A stretch of DNA of 64,000 nucleotides from assembly GCF_013375935.1 (NCBI RefSeq), contig NZ_CP056117.1, forward strand, positions 3,100,001-3,164,000. Direction: 5' to 3'. The notes under the pieces are model-generated. The model searched no databases. It worked only from the letters and a program-made list of their open reading frames with translations, and was not told the DNA's origin. Source of the DNA: Enterobacter cloacae. Its GTDB lineage: Bacteria > Pseudomonadota > Gammaproteobacteria > Enterobacterales > Enterobacteriaceae. Positions 8,639 to 18,143 of this stretch are shown piece after piece (position 1 is the stretch's first letter; each line of letters opens with the position of its first letter). The translations under genes were made by a program, and so were the position numbers.

Positions 8639-9176
8639 AGGTCAGGGCCATTCGGAGTAGATTGATATGGTTAAGCGTTTTTCCCGCCGGCAGCGGTTCA
8701 ATAGACATCCCCGCGGGGAAGTGCAGCAGCAGGCGCTGTCGTAGCGCCTGAGGTAATTCTGGGAACTGGCTCAGAATAAACGCCAGCCCGCAGGAGGTAG
8801 TTGCCATTGAGGTCCGGCCGCCGGGATCGAGCGCAATGCCGTGGGGCATTGGCAATGAAATAAAGGCCAGAAGCCGCGGATCGGACATTATCAGCGCGCC
8901 GCGCTTAAGCAGATGATTTCGCATGAGATAGCCGCCGATCAGGTGCGCCGTTTCGGGAATCAGATGCCAGCACGACAGCATCTGCGACAGCGTTTTATTA
9001 TCAGACCGCCACGCTGGCGGAAGATGGCTGAGTTTACCCTGACGGAGAAGCCACAGGTTACGCAGCGTCGGGCAGTCGATATCGCCATAGGCTAGCGCTT
9101 GCGGAAGATGGCTCATGTGGGCATACCCGGCCGGCGCATACAGGATAGACATCATGTGCTGATCGTCGGCTCTCAT
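8619..9176 (-). CDS. orgA: T3SS sorting-platform linker (SctK family)
   Basis: The 185-aa soluble protein (Salmonella OrgA is about 199 aa) connects SpaO pods to the PrgH ring on the cytoplasmic side. Recognisable features are the N-terminal MMSILYAPAGYAHMSHLPQ and the central WRSDNKTLSQMLSCWHLIPETAHLIGGYL. It overlaps prgK by the ATGA arrangement at 9173-9176 and is followed by orgB. Assignment rests on gene order plus general OrgA/MxiK resemblance. Confidence 0.88.
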   Translation of the reverse strand: MRADDQHMMSILYAPAGYAHMSHLPQALAYGDIDCPTLRNLWLLRQGKLSHLPPAWRSDNKTLSQMLSCWHLIPETAHLIGGYLMRNHLLKRGALIMSDPRLLAFISLPMPHGIALDPGGRTSMATTSCGLAFILSQFPELPQALRQRLLLHFPAGMSIEPLPAGKTLNHINLLRMALTYANHYY

Positions 9177-9940
9177 GGTTCTGCGTTCTCCGGTGCGAGC
9201 GGCTCTGCGCTATGCTCTTTTTCAACCGGAGGACGGCGGCTGACGCGGTAAAGCATGTAGCCAGAAGTGACCGCTCCGCACAGCGCTAGCGCAACGAGAA
9301 TGAGTATCCAGGTGGCAGGCAGAGCGTCAGGGACTTTGGTTGGCGTGACGTACTGGATCAGCGGTGCCGGGAACAGCACAACCGAGATATTTTCATAACG
9401 CACGTCATCAAAACTGTTTTTAATTAGCGATTTAATCTGCGAGATGAAGAGGTTATCGTCAATTTCACCTTTATAGGTGATTATCACCCCAACGTGGCCT
9501 GTTGGCGTTCTGCTGCTGTCATTGTTGAACGCCGGATAGCTCACGTGAACGCGCGCGTTAACGACCTGCGCTATCATGCGCAAAGATTGCTCAAGCCTCT
9601 GCTCCTGAAGAGAGAGAACGCGCGCCTGCTCGGCATTAGGGGAGGAGACCAGCGCGCCTTCGGGAAAGGCCTGGGCTATCTGCACATCAGCGGACCACGG
9701 TAGCTGGTACTGGTTGATGATTGACAGCGCGGCGGTACTTTCGGACTTGTTTACCGCAACGGTATAGCCCGCCTTGAGCGTGCCTTCCTTACTGGCAGAG
9801 ATATTGTGCTGTTGCAGGACGGCCAGCACCTGATTGGCCTGTTCCTGGGTCAGATTGAATAGCAGCTTTTCGTCATTACAGGCGCTCAACATAAAAGCAA
9901 AAAAGACAACCGCCAGGGTGCGGAAAAATGTAGTGCTCAT
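9173..9940 (-). CDS. prgK: T3SS inner-membrane ring lipoprotein (SctJ)
   Basis: The 255-aa lipoprotein has a lipobox LSAC with the lipidated cysteine at residue 21. Two YscJ/FliF ring-building domains follow (NQVLAVLQQHNISAS, then ARVHVSYPAFNNDSSRT). A C-terminal membrane helix (about 211-233, WILILVALALCGAVTSGYML) ends it. It forms the inner ring of the basal body with PrgH. Its length matches Salmonella PrgK (252 aa). It is coupled to prgJ, sharing base 9940. Confidence 0.96.
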   Translation of the reverse strand: MSTTFFRTLAVVFFAFMLSACNDEKLLFNLTQEQANQVLAVLQQHNISASKEGTLKAGYTVAVNKSESTAALSIINQYQLPWSADVQIAQAFPEGALVSSPNAEQARVLSLQEQRLEQSLRMIAQVVNARVHVSYPAFNNDSSRTPTGHVGVIITYKGEIDDNLFISQIKSLIKNSFDDVRYENISVVLFPAPLIQYVTPTKVPDALPATWILILVALALCGAVTSGYMLYRVSRRPPVEKEHSAEPLAPENAEP

Positions 9941-10263
9941 TATTGCGATTTTCCCAGGGTTTCAATTGTGCTAACCCCCTTACGAGCCAGCGTACTCACC
10001 AGAGAGACATAGTTGCTGTACTCGCCAATATAGCTCTGCAGCATCAATAATTTTTGCGGGTCGCTGGTGAACTGGGGCGACTGGCTGAGCGTATTAATCA
10101 CATTCTTGAACTGCATGTCGGTGTCGCTGATCTTATTAAACGTACTGGCAACCAGATTGTTAAAATACTGGTCATGTACCGTGACTGAGGTATTGTCCTC
10201 CGGATTGATACCGTGTGGGCTCAGGCGAGTTAATGCGGATAATGCTTCGATTGGCTGACTCAT
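9940..10263 (-). CDS. prgJ: T3SS inner rod subunit (SctI)
   Basis: The 107-aa helical protein has a C-terminal signature (YSNYVSLVSTLARKGVSTIE) that closely resembles Salmonella PrgJ (YVSMVSTLTRKGV). It forms the rod that joins the export gate to the needle and takes part in substrate switching. It lies directly after prgI and is translationally coupled to prgK. Confidence 0.94.
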   Translation of the reverse strand: MSQPIEALSALTRLSPHGINPEDNTSVTVHDQYFNNLVASTFNKISDTDMQFKNVINTLSQSPQFTSDPQKLLMLQSYIGEYSNYVSLVSTLARKGVSTIETLGKSQ

Positions 10264-10313
10264 AAAATCTCCAATAAAAGGAAAGGGTACGAAAATATTC
10301 GTACCACTTATAA

Positions 10314-10580
10314 TTAACGGAAGTTCTGAATAATGGCTGCGCCAATATCCTTATAGGCTTTAACCGTACTGGTTTGGGCGTTACGGAACAGCGTATATTC
10401 CTGCAGCTTCGCCTGATAGTTAGCCAGCACGGCGGGATCGGATGGGTCGGCTTCAAGAGCCGTTTGGGCATCCTGAAGCTGCTTCATCATGTCTGCCGCA
10501 CCGTTCTCGAATGCGACCGAGACGTCATCAAGAAAATAACCGTTGCTCGTGGGGGTCGTGCTAGGATTTGTATCAGCCAT
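10314..10580 (-). CDS. prgI: T3SS needle filament protein (SctF)
   Basis: The 88-aa protein is the main component of the extracellular needle. It has the helix-turn-helix layout of the family with SDPAVLANYQAKLQEYTLFRN in the centre. The conserved tail DIGAAIIQNFR is almost identical to the end of Salmonella PrgI. A strong AGGAGATATAA precedes the ATG at 10580, suiting a highly expressed subunit. The last bases of prgH overlap this start by 8 bp. Confidence 0.96.
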   Translation of the reverse strand: MADTNPSTTPTSNGYFLDDVSVAFENGAADMMKQLQDAQTALEADPSDPAVLANYQAKLQEYTLFRNAQTSTVKAYKDIGAAIIQNFR

Positions 10581-11852
10581 TTATATCTCCTTGCTTTAAT
10601 GGAAAGTACCAGTGACGAGGGTTTAAAAACAAATAACCATTCGATGAGTCAAGGTAAGATTTATTCTCTAACCAGTTCTCATTGAGGTTTATCGAAAAAT
10701 TAATGATGTGTGTTCCCCATTGACGATTAAAATCATTTATAAATCGCTGCAACGCCGAAAGAGCATTATCGCTAAGCGCATCGCGAATCACTAAGGCGTA
10801 GCCGCTTGACGAGTTTATTTGACGATAATTAATGTGCATGCGGTCTAAGCCCTGGCGTGCATCCTGCAGGAGCTGCTGTTTGTTTTTTATAAATACCTGG
10901 ATATCAAGCGCAAACGGAATTTTCTGCAGTGCCAATGACGTTAACTTCTCCTGCTGAATGGGAGAAAGATCCTGCCAGAGGATAATCACAGGGTGCTGAG
11001 GCTTGGTGTAATCGATCTGCACTACCGGATAGCCTGACTTGATCAGCACTTCGGTTGTGGCTTTCTGGTGCTGAACTAACCATACAGGAACGACGTTATT
11101 ATTTTCACCTAGCTTGAATAAGGCTTCTTTTACCCACTCCAGGGCCTGATATTTGCTTGCCAGAACATATATTGTACTATTCTCACGGCCTCGATAAATA
11201 TCGATAGCCGCGGGCGCGCCGGCGAGCGCCGCATTCAGATTTAATACCTGACGATCGTTCTCCAGTTTTTTATACCAGATAACGGCGGCAGTAATGATTA
11301 AAATCAGCAGAATGGCAGCACCAACGATCAGCGTATGGTGCTTTTTAGCATTAAACTCAGCAATGGTCTCCTGTCCGTTGAATTCTGCATCAACATTGGG
11401 GGGGGGAGCGCAAAATTACGGATACTTTCCGGCCACTCATCTTCAGTGCGCTTTAGGGCGAAACGAATATGTTCACGGGTAAATATTTCGTTTTCATTAA
11501 CGATGGTCGGGAAACTGTTATTCTCATCCTGAACCTCTACCCGAAAGCTGCCCGGGCCTTCTCCGTCTTCTGCTGGGGCCGAGAGGCGTAAAATGAGGTT
11601 CGGCGACGGGCGGTCGCAAGGTATATAGAGCGTATTATGGGTATACGCTGCGGCATGCTCGCCGCTTGATATCGCTGCGCTGCCAGCGTCATCGATAGCA
11701 ATGCTCTGATTAATAATAATAAAATAGTCATCTGCTGGCAGATTAAGTTCACAGCCAAACATAGGGCCAAACAGCACCTTCAATGTGTAGCTTTTCTTTG
11801 TCTCTGGCACAACAGGCATCGCTTCAGTTATTTCATTCATGTCGCTGTTCAT
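10573..11852 (-). pseudogene. prgH: T3SS inner-membrane ring protein PrgH (SctD), frameshifted
   Basis: Read with one frame correction, this is a 426-aa SctD protein. It has an N-terminal FHA-like cytoplasmic domain, one membrane helix just after 11340 (HTLIVGAAILLILIITAAVIW), and a periplasmic ring domain ending GYLFLNPRHWYFP, matching the PrgH C-terminus. The frames meet at nine C on the coding strand (plus-strand G run 11398-11406). Ten C would restore ALPPPNVDAEF; as written the product stops at 11328 before the membrane helix. I chose the ATG at 11852 because the longer frame starts with TTG and no ribosome site. Loss of PrgH would abolish secretion, so a base-call error or phase variation should be excluded. 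Confidence 0.93.
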
Positions 11853-12289
11853 AGAAAAGAGCCATTCAATATAAAAAAACAATCAAACAGATGCTGGCAT
11901 CCTTAAGATTGTATATTTAATCTGCTACCGTTAAATTGTTTTGCTACCGGTTTCAATATAAGGGCCAGTTGCTGTCAATAGCTTATTGGATAAATCAAAA
12001 TATAAATAATTCTTGAATCCATACTGGTATCCCGACTGCATTGCATTACAACAGATGCTTACGGGAAAATGAATATACGGAAGCCAGGAATAATCCGCAA
12101 CAATTAGTCTTGATCTTTTTTTGAAGTTTTTATAATAAAATTTATTAAAAATTTAATATTATTTTACGCCATTGACCGTGCGGAATTTTCTGATAAGTTT
12201 ACGGAAATTCTTAAAACCCGTGCTCGTTCAACTGTTTTTATCTGATTCATTAGTATTGATAGACATACTTACTCATGTAGGGTGCAACG
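11853..12289. promoter_or_regulatory. Divergent promoter region prgH / invF
   Basis: This 437-bp AT-rich gap between back-to-back operons must hold both promoters. I see no ORF and no motif I can name with confidence. In SPI-1 the prgH and invF promoters are both HilA targets but lie far apart. Here one short region could serve both (inference). Confidence 0.6.
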
Positions 12290-13150
12290 ATGATGAATAA
12301 TCATAAACAACGCCATCTGGAGCAGAAATCTCAGCAGCTCCTGTCTGATGATATTCTCAGAGGGAAAACGCACAAAATTGATTGTAAAGATATCAAGTGT
12401 CACTCAGCGATTTTATATGCGCGGCCGGTTAATCAGCATTCTATTATGTCACTGGGCATCGACCAAACGGAGGAAGAGAGCGCAGTGGCATTCGATACTA
12501 TCCGTCATGCTGTAATGATCGCCACCCTGAGTGAAATACACTTACGTTTTTCTGGGGAATGGATTGTCGAGGTTAAGTCTATGTCTCAGGCGACGACGTT
12601 ATTTTCTTTCCTCGACTATCAGACGAAATGCCCGGAAGCCAGCGGTGAGGGTATCGAGGGGCAGGAAAACGTTATGCTGCTTACCGCATCTCATCTGGTA
12701 TTAAGAGTTGAACATGAAAATAAATCGCTGATGGCGTTGCTTATTTCATCGTTATTAGATCCGCAAGACCGACGCCTGGAAAGCCTTTTTGCCTTTGCGC
12801 GTAACGTGGAGAGTTACTGGATTGCGCATTTTTTGCTGTCGCAGGTCATGAATGAAGATAAAGAGAGCGAGACGCACAAAATTTATAATGCCAGTCGAAT
12901 TTATGGTGTTTCAGAGTCCTATTTCAGAAAGCTTTGCCACCACGCCTTTACACGAGGCCCCAAAAAACAGCTGCGCTTATGGCGTGCGGCGAATAGCGCA
13001 TTGCAGCTGATTGAGAATGACCAGTCCATTGCCACCATTGCGGGTGACAATGGCTACGCATCGTCTTCGCATTTTTCCAGCGAAATAAAGTCGCTATTTG
13101 GCATCACCCCCAGGGAGTTTAAAAAATTGGAAGGTTTGCTTCATGAATAA
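12290..13150 (+). CDS. invF: AraC-family T3SS regulator InvF
   Basis: The 286-aa protein ends in an AraC/XylS double helix-turn-helix (about residues 195-283: ASRIYGVSESYFRKLCHHAF, GPKKQLRLWRAANSALQLI, IATIAGDNGYASSSHFSSEI, GITPREFKK). The stretch RGPKKQLRLWRAANS is a strong match to Salmonella InvF. InvF works with the chaperone SicA to activate the sicA-sip effector genes; the same partners are encoded here. It is the first gene of the inv-spa operon and overlaps invG by 8 bp. Confidence 0.94.
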   Translation: MMNNHKQRHLEQKSQQLLSDDILRGKTHKIDCKDIKCHSAILYARPVNQHSIMSLGIDQTEEESAVAFDTIRHAVMIATLSEIHLRFSGEWIVEVKSMSQATTLFSFLDYQTKCPEASGEGIEGQENVMLLTASHLVLRVEHENKSLMALLISSLLDPQDRRLESLFAFARNVESYWIAHFLLSQVMNEDKESETHKIYNASRIYGVSESYFRKLCHHAFTRGPKKQLRLWRAANSALQLIENDQSIATIAGDNGYASSSHFSSEIKSLFGITPREFKKLEGLLHE

Positions 13151-14906
13151 GTTTGTTCGCAAAACGCTGAATAGCAGAGTGCCCTATCTCCTGCTGACGG
13201 TAATATCCTGTGTGCCAGCAGGCGCAAATATGCTGAATACTACCTCAGCGCCCGCGACGTCCATTCATTCGACGGCTGAAAATACCTATGTGGCGAGCAA
13301 CAACAGCGTTCAGCAGCTCTTTTTTGTCGTTGGGGGCGCGCTCCATAAGCCTTTTATCGTTAGCGTCGAGGCGGCGAAAAAACGGGTATCCGGCAATTTT
13401 GACCTCAATGACCCTAAATCGGTGCTTGATACCGTGGCCGCCCGTACCGGTCTTATCTGGTATGACGACGGCAGCTCGGTCTGCATTTACGACACCAGCG
13501 AAATACAAAGCAGTGTCGTGCGCCTGGCCTACGCACCTTATGACAGGCTGGTCGCCTACCTGCAGTCGTCGGGCCTGTACGATCCGCGATTCCCGCTGCG
13601 TTCAGACGGACGCTCGGGCTCGTTTTATGTTTCGGGCCCGCCAGTTTACGTCGAGCTTGTCTCCGCCGCGGCAAAATACATTGATGCCACCTATGCGCGG
13701 CCGGGAACCGGAGAGACCACAATCCGCGTAATCAAGCTGAAAAATACCTTCGTGAACGACCGTAACTATACCCAGCGGGATGTTCCTATTACCGTGCCAG
13801 GCGTAGCGACGGTGCTGAATCAGCTGTTAAACAATACCAGCAGCCGCGAGGGAGGGCGTTCAGCGCCGGCGGGCGCGAATATTACCGTTGATAACGATAC
13901 GCGTAGCGCGCTGGAAGCCGCGTCTGCGACGCAAAAAGGCAACTTTCCGCCGCTGCCGTCATTTAACGCGCCACCTGCGGCAAGGAGCGGGGCGGTTGAC
14001 AGGGATATCCCCAGCCAGCAGACGATCAATATCGTGGGGTATTCCGACACGAATAGCCTGCTGATTCAGGGCTCCGAGCGGCAGGTAAGCTTCGTTGAGG
14101 ATTTGGTGAACGCTATCGACATTCCTAAACAGCAGATCCAGCTCTCTCTGTGGATTATTGATATCTCAAAAGACGATATCAACGAGCTGGGCATTCGCTG
14201 GCAGGGCGCGGCGAAGCTGGGCAATACCGGGGTGACGTTCAATACCAGCTCCCTGACGCCGGAAAACAGCCTTCATTTCCTGGCGGACGTCTCTGCGCTG
14301 GCGAAAAAAGGAAGCGCGCAGGTGGTGTCTCGCCCAGAGATCCTCACCCAGGAAAACGTTCCGGCACTATTTGATAACAACAGCAGCTTTTACGCGAAGC
14401 TGATTGGCGAACGCACTTCGTCGCTGGAGAAGATCACCTACGGCACGATGATAAGCGTGCTGCCGCGTCTGGCTCAACGTCAGCAGGAAATTGAGATGAT
14501 CCTCAATATTCAGGACGGCGGACTACCGCTGAACGCCGATGGCTCCACGGAAAACATCGACAGCCTGCCGATGGTTAACAATACCCAGATCAGTACCGAG
14601 GCGCGCGTTCCGGTCGGCTATAGCCTGCTGGTCGGCGGCTATAGCCGCGATCAGGATGAGTATCATAGCCTCGGGATCCCGCTGCTGCGCGATATCCCGT
14701 TTGTGGGCAAGTTGTTTGACTACAGCTATACCAGCCACAAAAAGATGGTGCGCCTGTTCCTGATCCAGCCGGGCCTCCTGACCAGCGGCGAAACCTGGCA
14801 GGGACGCACGGAAAATAACCCGGTTCTGGGACGTACCTGGACGGGCAACGAAGTGACTCTGAAATCGACGGTCTCCATGTTGCGCGAAACGATGAAAGAT
14901 AATTAA
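13143..14906 (+). CDS. invG: T3SS outer-membrane secretin (SctC)
   Basis: I place the start at the ATG at 13143 (GGAAGG upstream, then a signal peptide MNKFVRKTLNSRVPYLLLTV). That gives 587 aa against about 562 in Salmonella. N-terminal N0/N1 ring domains (VQQLFFVVGGALHKPFIVS, TIRVIKLKNTFVNDR) precede the secretin core (INELGIRWQG, VVSRPEILTQENVPALF, LLVGGYSRDQDEYHSLGIPLLRDIPFVGKLF). It forms the 15-mer outer-membrane channel. No InvH-like pilotin gene is seen in this island. Confidence 0.97.
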   Translation: MNKFVRKTLNSRVPYLLLTVISCVPAGANMLNTTSAPATSIHSTAENTYVASNNSVQQLFFVVGGALHKPFIVSVEAAKKRVSGNFDLNDPKSVLDTVAARTGLIWYDDGSSVCIYDTSEIQSSVVRLAYAPYDRLVAYLQSSGLYDPRFPLRSDGRSGSFYVSGPPVYVELVSAAAKYIDATYARPGTGETTIRVIKLKNTFVNDRNYTQRDVPITVPGVATVLNQLLNNTSSREGGRSAPAGANITVDNDTRSALEAASATQKGNFPPLPSFNAPPAARSGAVDRDIPSQQTINIVGYSDTNSLLIQGSERQVSFVEDLVNAIDIPKQQIQLSLWIIDISKDDINELGIRWQGAAKLGNTGVTFNTSSLTPENSLHFLADVSALAKKGSAQVVSRPEILTQENVPALFDNNSSFYAKLIGERTSSLEKITYGTMISVLPRLAQRQQEIEMILNIQDGGLPLNADGSTENIDSLPMVNNTQISTEARVPVGYSLLVGGYSRDQDEYHSLGIPLLRDIPFVGKLFDYSYTSHKKMVRLFLIQPGLLTSGETWQGRTENNPVLGRTWTGNEVTLKSTVSMLRETMKDN

Positions 14907-14917
14907 GGGCTGCTCTC

Positions 14918-16036
14918 GTGATTAATATTCGTTCTGTCCCCGGCATAGATTTTAAACGCATCGATACCCCGATGCCGCAGAGTCACTCTGGGACGCTGAT
15001 GGCGGATGGGGGAGAGGAAGTACAGCCCCTGAACCTGCAGCAGGAGCTGAGCAATGCCGCTGAGGAGATGGCGGACATCCTCAGCGCGTTTGGACGTTTT
15101 AGCAAGATGGGGCGAAAAAACGACAGCACGGATAATGATTTTGTCTCCGCTATGCTTGAGGACCAGGCTGATGAGAAGCTGGATACGCTCATTCGTCAGG
15201 TGGCAAAACTGCGCGACATCAATACGCTGATTAATTTTGCCCGCCAGCTTTTCCCTAACGACAGTGATTTGATGCTGGCACTGCGGGAAATGCTGCTGAG
15301 CCGTCAGCTGTCAGAGCTTCAGAAAAAGAAAATCAAAGAGGCGATTGCCGATCTGGAGAAGTTCGGCGACAGCAAAAAGATGCAGTCCGGGATAAACGTT
15401 GGCCGTCTGGCCAGGCGTTTTAGTCAGGAAAGCGAAGGCAGGCCGCTGTCGGCTAAAGATCTGCGCAACAGCTACCTCAACTTTCTGGAGCTGGATATGC
15501 CGGCGGGCTTTATCTACAAAGACTGGGTTGATGTATATGGCTATGAAAACCGCACCCGGCTGCTCGCCTTTACCCTGGCGGCGCTGGTCGCGGATATGAA
15601 GGCGAATGAGCCGGGGGTGCACTCTTCGGAGTTCGGCCCGCTGAGCGCTAAGCTATCAGACGCGCGCGTATTAAACACGCTCGATAAGCTACTGAATGAA
15701 AACTTTGCGAAGTTTGCGTTTCGCGAGCAAATGCGAAATCAGCATATCCTGGCGGGAGAGGCCGATATTGTCGCGCTGTATATTACGGGCCTGGTAGATA
15801 CAGATGAATTTAAGAGTGTACTTAAGCGATTCAGTAAAGAGTTTATGTCCATGCTGTTGCTCAAACAGCGGGCGACGGTGATGCAGGCATTACGCAATGT
15901 TTTTAACCTGACGCCTGAATTTCTCTTTGCAGACTTAATGTATCGCGAAATTGTAATGGACCATTTGTCCATGATATTGCGCAAAATGGCTGAAAAAGAG
16001 AAAAATACGGGTATCTGGAACGAACACTATAAATAA
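14918..16036 (+). CDS. invE: T3SS gatekeeper (SctW) InvE
   Basis: The 372-aa protein equals Salmonella InvE in length. It belongs to the YopN/TyeA-like gatekeeper family, with an N-terminal chaperone-binding part, long helical repeats (TLIRQVAKLRDINTLINFARQLFP, ALREMLLSRQLSELQKKKIKEAI) and a TyeA-like C-terminal part. It sits at the cytoplasmic gate and makes translocators go before effectors. It lies 11 bp after invG. Confidence 0.94.
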   Translation: MINIRSVPGIDFKRIDTPMPQSHSGTLMADGGEEVQPLNLQQELSNAAEEMADILSAFGRFSKMGRKNDSTDNDFVSAMLEDQADEKLDTLIRQVAKLRDINTLINFARQLFPNDSDLMLALREMLLSRQLSELQKKKIKEAIADLEKFGDSKKMQSGINVGRLARRFSQESEGRPLSAKDLRNSYLNFLELDMPAGFIYKDWVDVYGYENRTRLLAFTLAALVADMKANEPGVHSSEFGPLSAKLSDARVLNTLDKLLNENFAKFAFREQMRNQHILAGEADIVALYITGLVDTDEFKSVLKRFSKEFMSMLLLKQRATVMQALRNVFNLTPEFLFADLMYREIVMDHLSMILRKMAEKEKNTGIWNEHYK

Positions 16037-16080
16037 TTGCCGATGTTTATCCATCGCCTTCAACTTAATGCGTAAATAAA

Positions 16081-18132
16081 ATGATTGAAAAATTTATTCT
16101 GCAGCTTCGCAGCCGACCAGAGCTCATTATTCTGTCGATAATGGTCATGGTGGTGGTGATGTTGATTATTCCATTGCCAACGTACCTGGTGGACTTTCTT
16201 ATCGGTCTTAACCTGACCATGGCATTATTGATTTTCATTGGCTCGTTCTATATTACGCGGGTGCTGGAGTTTTCAACATTCCCGTCCATACTGCTGATTA
16301 CGACCATTTTCCGACTGGCCATATCGATCAGTACCAGCCGTCTGGTGCTGACCGATGCCGATGCCGGTGAGATTATTGCCAGCTTTGGTGAGTTCGTTAT
16401 TGCCGATAACCTGGTGGTTGGCTTCGTGATCTTCTTCATCGTGACGATCGTGCAGTTTATCGTGATCACCAAGGGGTCGGAGCGTATTGCCGAGGTAGCG
16501 GCGCGATTCTCGCTTGACGCGATGCCGGGCAAGCAGATGAGCATTGATGCCGATCTGAAGGCCGGTGTTATCGATGAGAAAGAGGTGAAGCGACGCCGGA
16601 GCGACCTTGAGGCAGAAAGCCAACTGTACGGTGCGCTCGACGGGGCAATGAAGTTCATTAAAGGTGACGCCATTGCCGGGATCATTATTATCTTCGTTAA
16701 CCTTATCGGCGGTATTTCCGTCGGGGTGCTGCAGCACGGGATGGATCTCTCCCACGCCATGTCGGTCTTTACGCTGTTGACCATCGGCGATGCGCTGGTG
16801 GCGCAGATCCCGGCGCTGTTAATCTCGATAAGCGGCGGGCTGATCGTGACCCGCGTGAATAACAGTGAAAACAGCAACCTGGGGGCAAGGATCCTCCAGG
16901 ATATGTTCTCCAATAAATTTATTCTGCTGGTTACCGCCGTACTGGCCATTGCGCTTGGTCTGCTGCCGGGATTCCCGCTACCCGTATTTTTGCTGCTTGC
17001 GGCGATTTTGTTAGGCATTTATATCAAGGATAAAATTGACGAGAAAAGAGGCAAAAAACCGGCTGCACCGGCAGAAGAAGAGGATGAACAGCCGGTATTG
17101 AAAAGCAAGCCGGTGATGATTGATGGTGAATATATTCCTGAAACCATTCCACTGATTATTTCCGCGTGGAAAGGCTATGAAGAGTATTTTAAAGAACACA
17201 ATCTTTGCTCTTTGCTGAAGCGTAATTTCTTTATTGAGTACGGTGTCCGCCTGCCTGAAGTAGTCATGAACTATGACGAGCACATCGAGCGCGGCAAGCT
17301 GACCGTGGCAATTAACGAAATTCGAGTTGCCGCCTACGATATTCTGCCGGGAATGTGCAAGGTGCTGCTGCGCGGAGAAGAGTTGCAGGTTATGGACGAC
17401 AGCGTGCAGGCCGTGGAAACCGCCCAGGGCGTCGCCTACTGGATCCCTGAATCACATAGCCAGACTGCGCTGGAGCTTGGATTCTATTCCCGCTCGGCGG
17501 TGGATGAATGTTATGCCTGCATATCTACCCTGCTGGTGCACAATATTTCGGAGTTCTTCGGTATTCAGGAAGCCAAAACGCTGCTGGACGACCTGGAAAA
17601 GAAATATCCTGAACTTTTAAAGGAGTGCTATCGCAACAATACCGTTCAGCGCATCACCGAAGTATTCCAGCGGCTGCTGCAGGAGCGCATTTCAATTCGC
17701 AATATGCGACTGATCCTTGAAGCGCTGGTGCAATGGGCACCGAAGGAAAAAGACCCCATTATGCTGGTTGAGCATGTTCGCGGCGTTTTATCGCGCTATA
17801 TTTCCAACCGTTTTTCCGCTAATGGACAGATTCGCACGCTGGTAATGTCGCATGATATGGAAGGGCTGGTTCGCGGCGGTATTCGTCAGACTTCCGGCGG
17901 TACCTTTATTAATCTGGCTCCGCCAGAAACAGAAAGTATTATTCAGAGTCTTGAAAACTGTATTCGCAGTAATGGCGTAAACGCGCGCGACATAATTTTA
18001 ATGGTGTCATTAGATATACGTCGTTTTGTGAAGAAAATAATTGAAGGCAGTTATCCAGAAATGGAAGTGCTTTCTTATGGAGACGTCGCTTCCGGTGTGG
18101 ATGTTGATGTAATTGGTACATTAGATAAATAA
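16081..18132 (+). CDS. invA: T3SS major export gate protein (SctV)
   Basis: The 683-aa FHIPEP-family protein (Salmonella InvA 685 aa) has about eight membrane helices in residues 15-320. Family motifs include TIFRLAISISTSRLVLTDADAG, the loop MPGKQMSIDADLKAG and GDALVAQIPALLISISGG. A large cytoplasmic domain from about 350 forms the nonameric ring that receives chaperone-substrate complexes. No clear ribosome site precedes the ATG; the 44-bp gap after invE is AT-rich. Confidence 0.98.
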   Translation: MIEKFILQLRSRPELIILSIMVMVVVMLIIPLPTYLVDFLIGLNLTMALLIFIGSFYITRVLEFSTFPSILLITTIFRLAISISTSRLVLTDADAGEIIASFGEFVIADNLVVGFVIFFIVTIVQFIVITKGSERIAEVAARFSLDAMPGKQMSIDADLKAGVIDEKEVKRRRSDLEAESQLYGALDGAMKFIKGDAIAGIIIIFVNLIGGISVGVLQHGMDLSHAMSVFTLLTIGDALVAQIPALLISISGGLIVTRVNNSENSNLGARILQDMFSNKFILLVTAVLAIALGLLPGFPLPVFLLLAAILLGIYIKDKIDEKRGKKPAAPAEEEDEQPVLKSKPVMIDGEYIPETIPLIISAWKGYEEYFKEHNLCSLLKRNFFIEYGVRLPEVVMNYDEHIERGKLTVAINEIRVAAYDILPGMCKVLLRGEELQVMDDSVQAVETAQGVAYWIPESHSQTALELGFYSRSAVDECYACISTLLVHNISEFFGIQEAKTLLDDLEKKYPELLKECYRNNTVQRITEVFQRLLQERISIRNMRLILEALVQWAPKEKDPIMLVEHVRGVLSRYISNRFSANGQIRTLVMSHDMEGLVRGGIRQTSGGTFINLAPPETESIIQSLENCIRSNGVNARDIILMVSLDIRRFVKKIIEGSYPEMEVLSYGDVASGVDVDVIGTLDK

Positions 18133-18143
18133 CAGAGGTAAGA

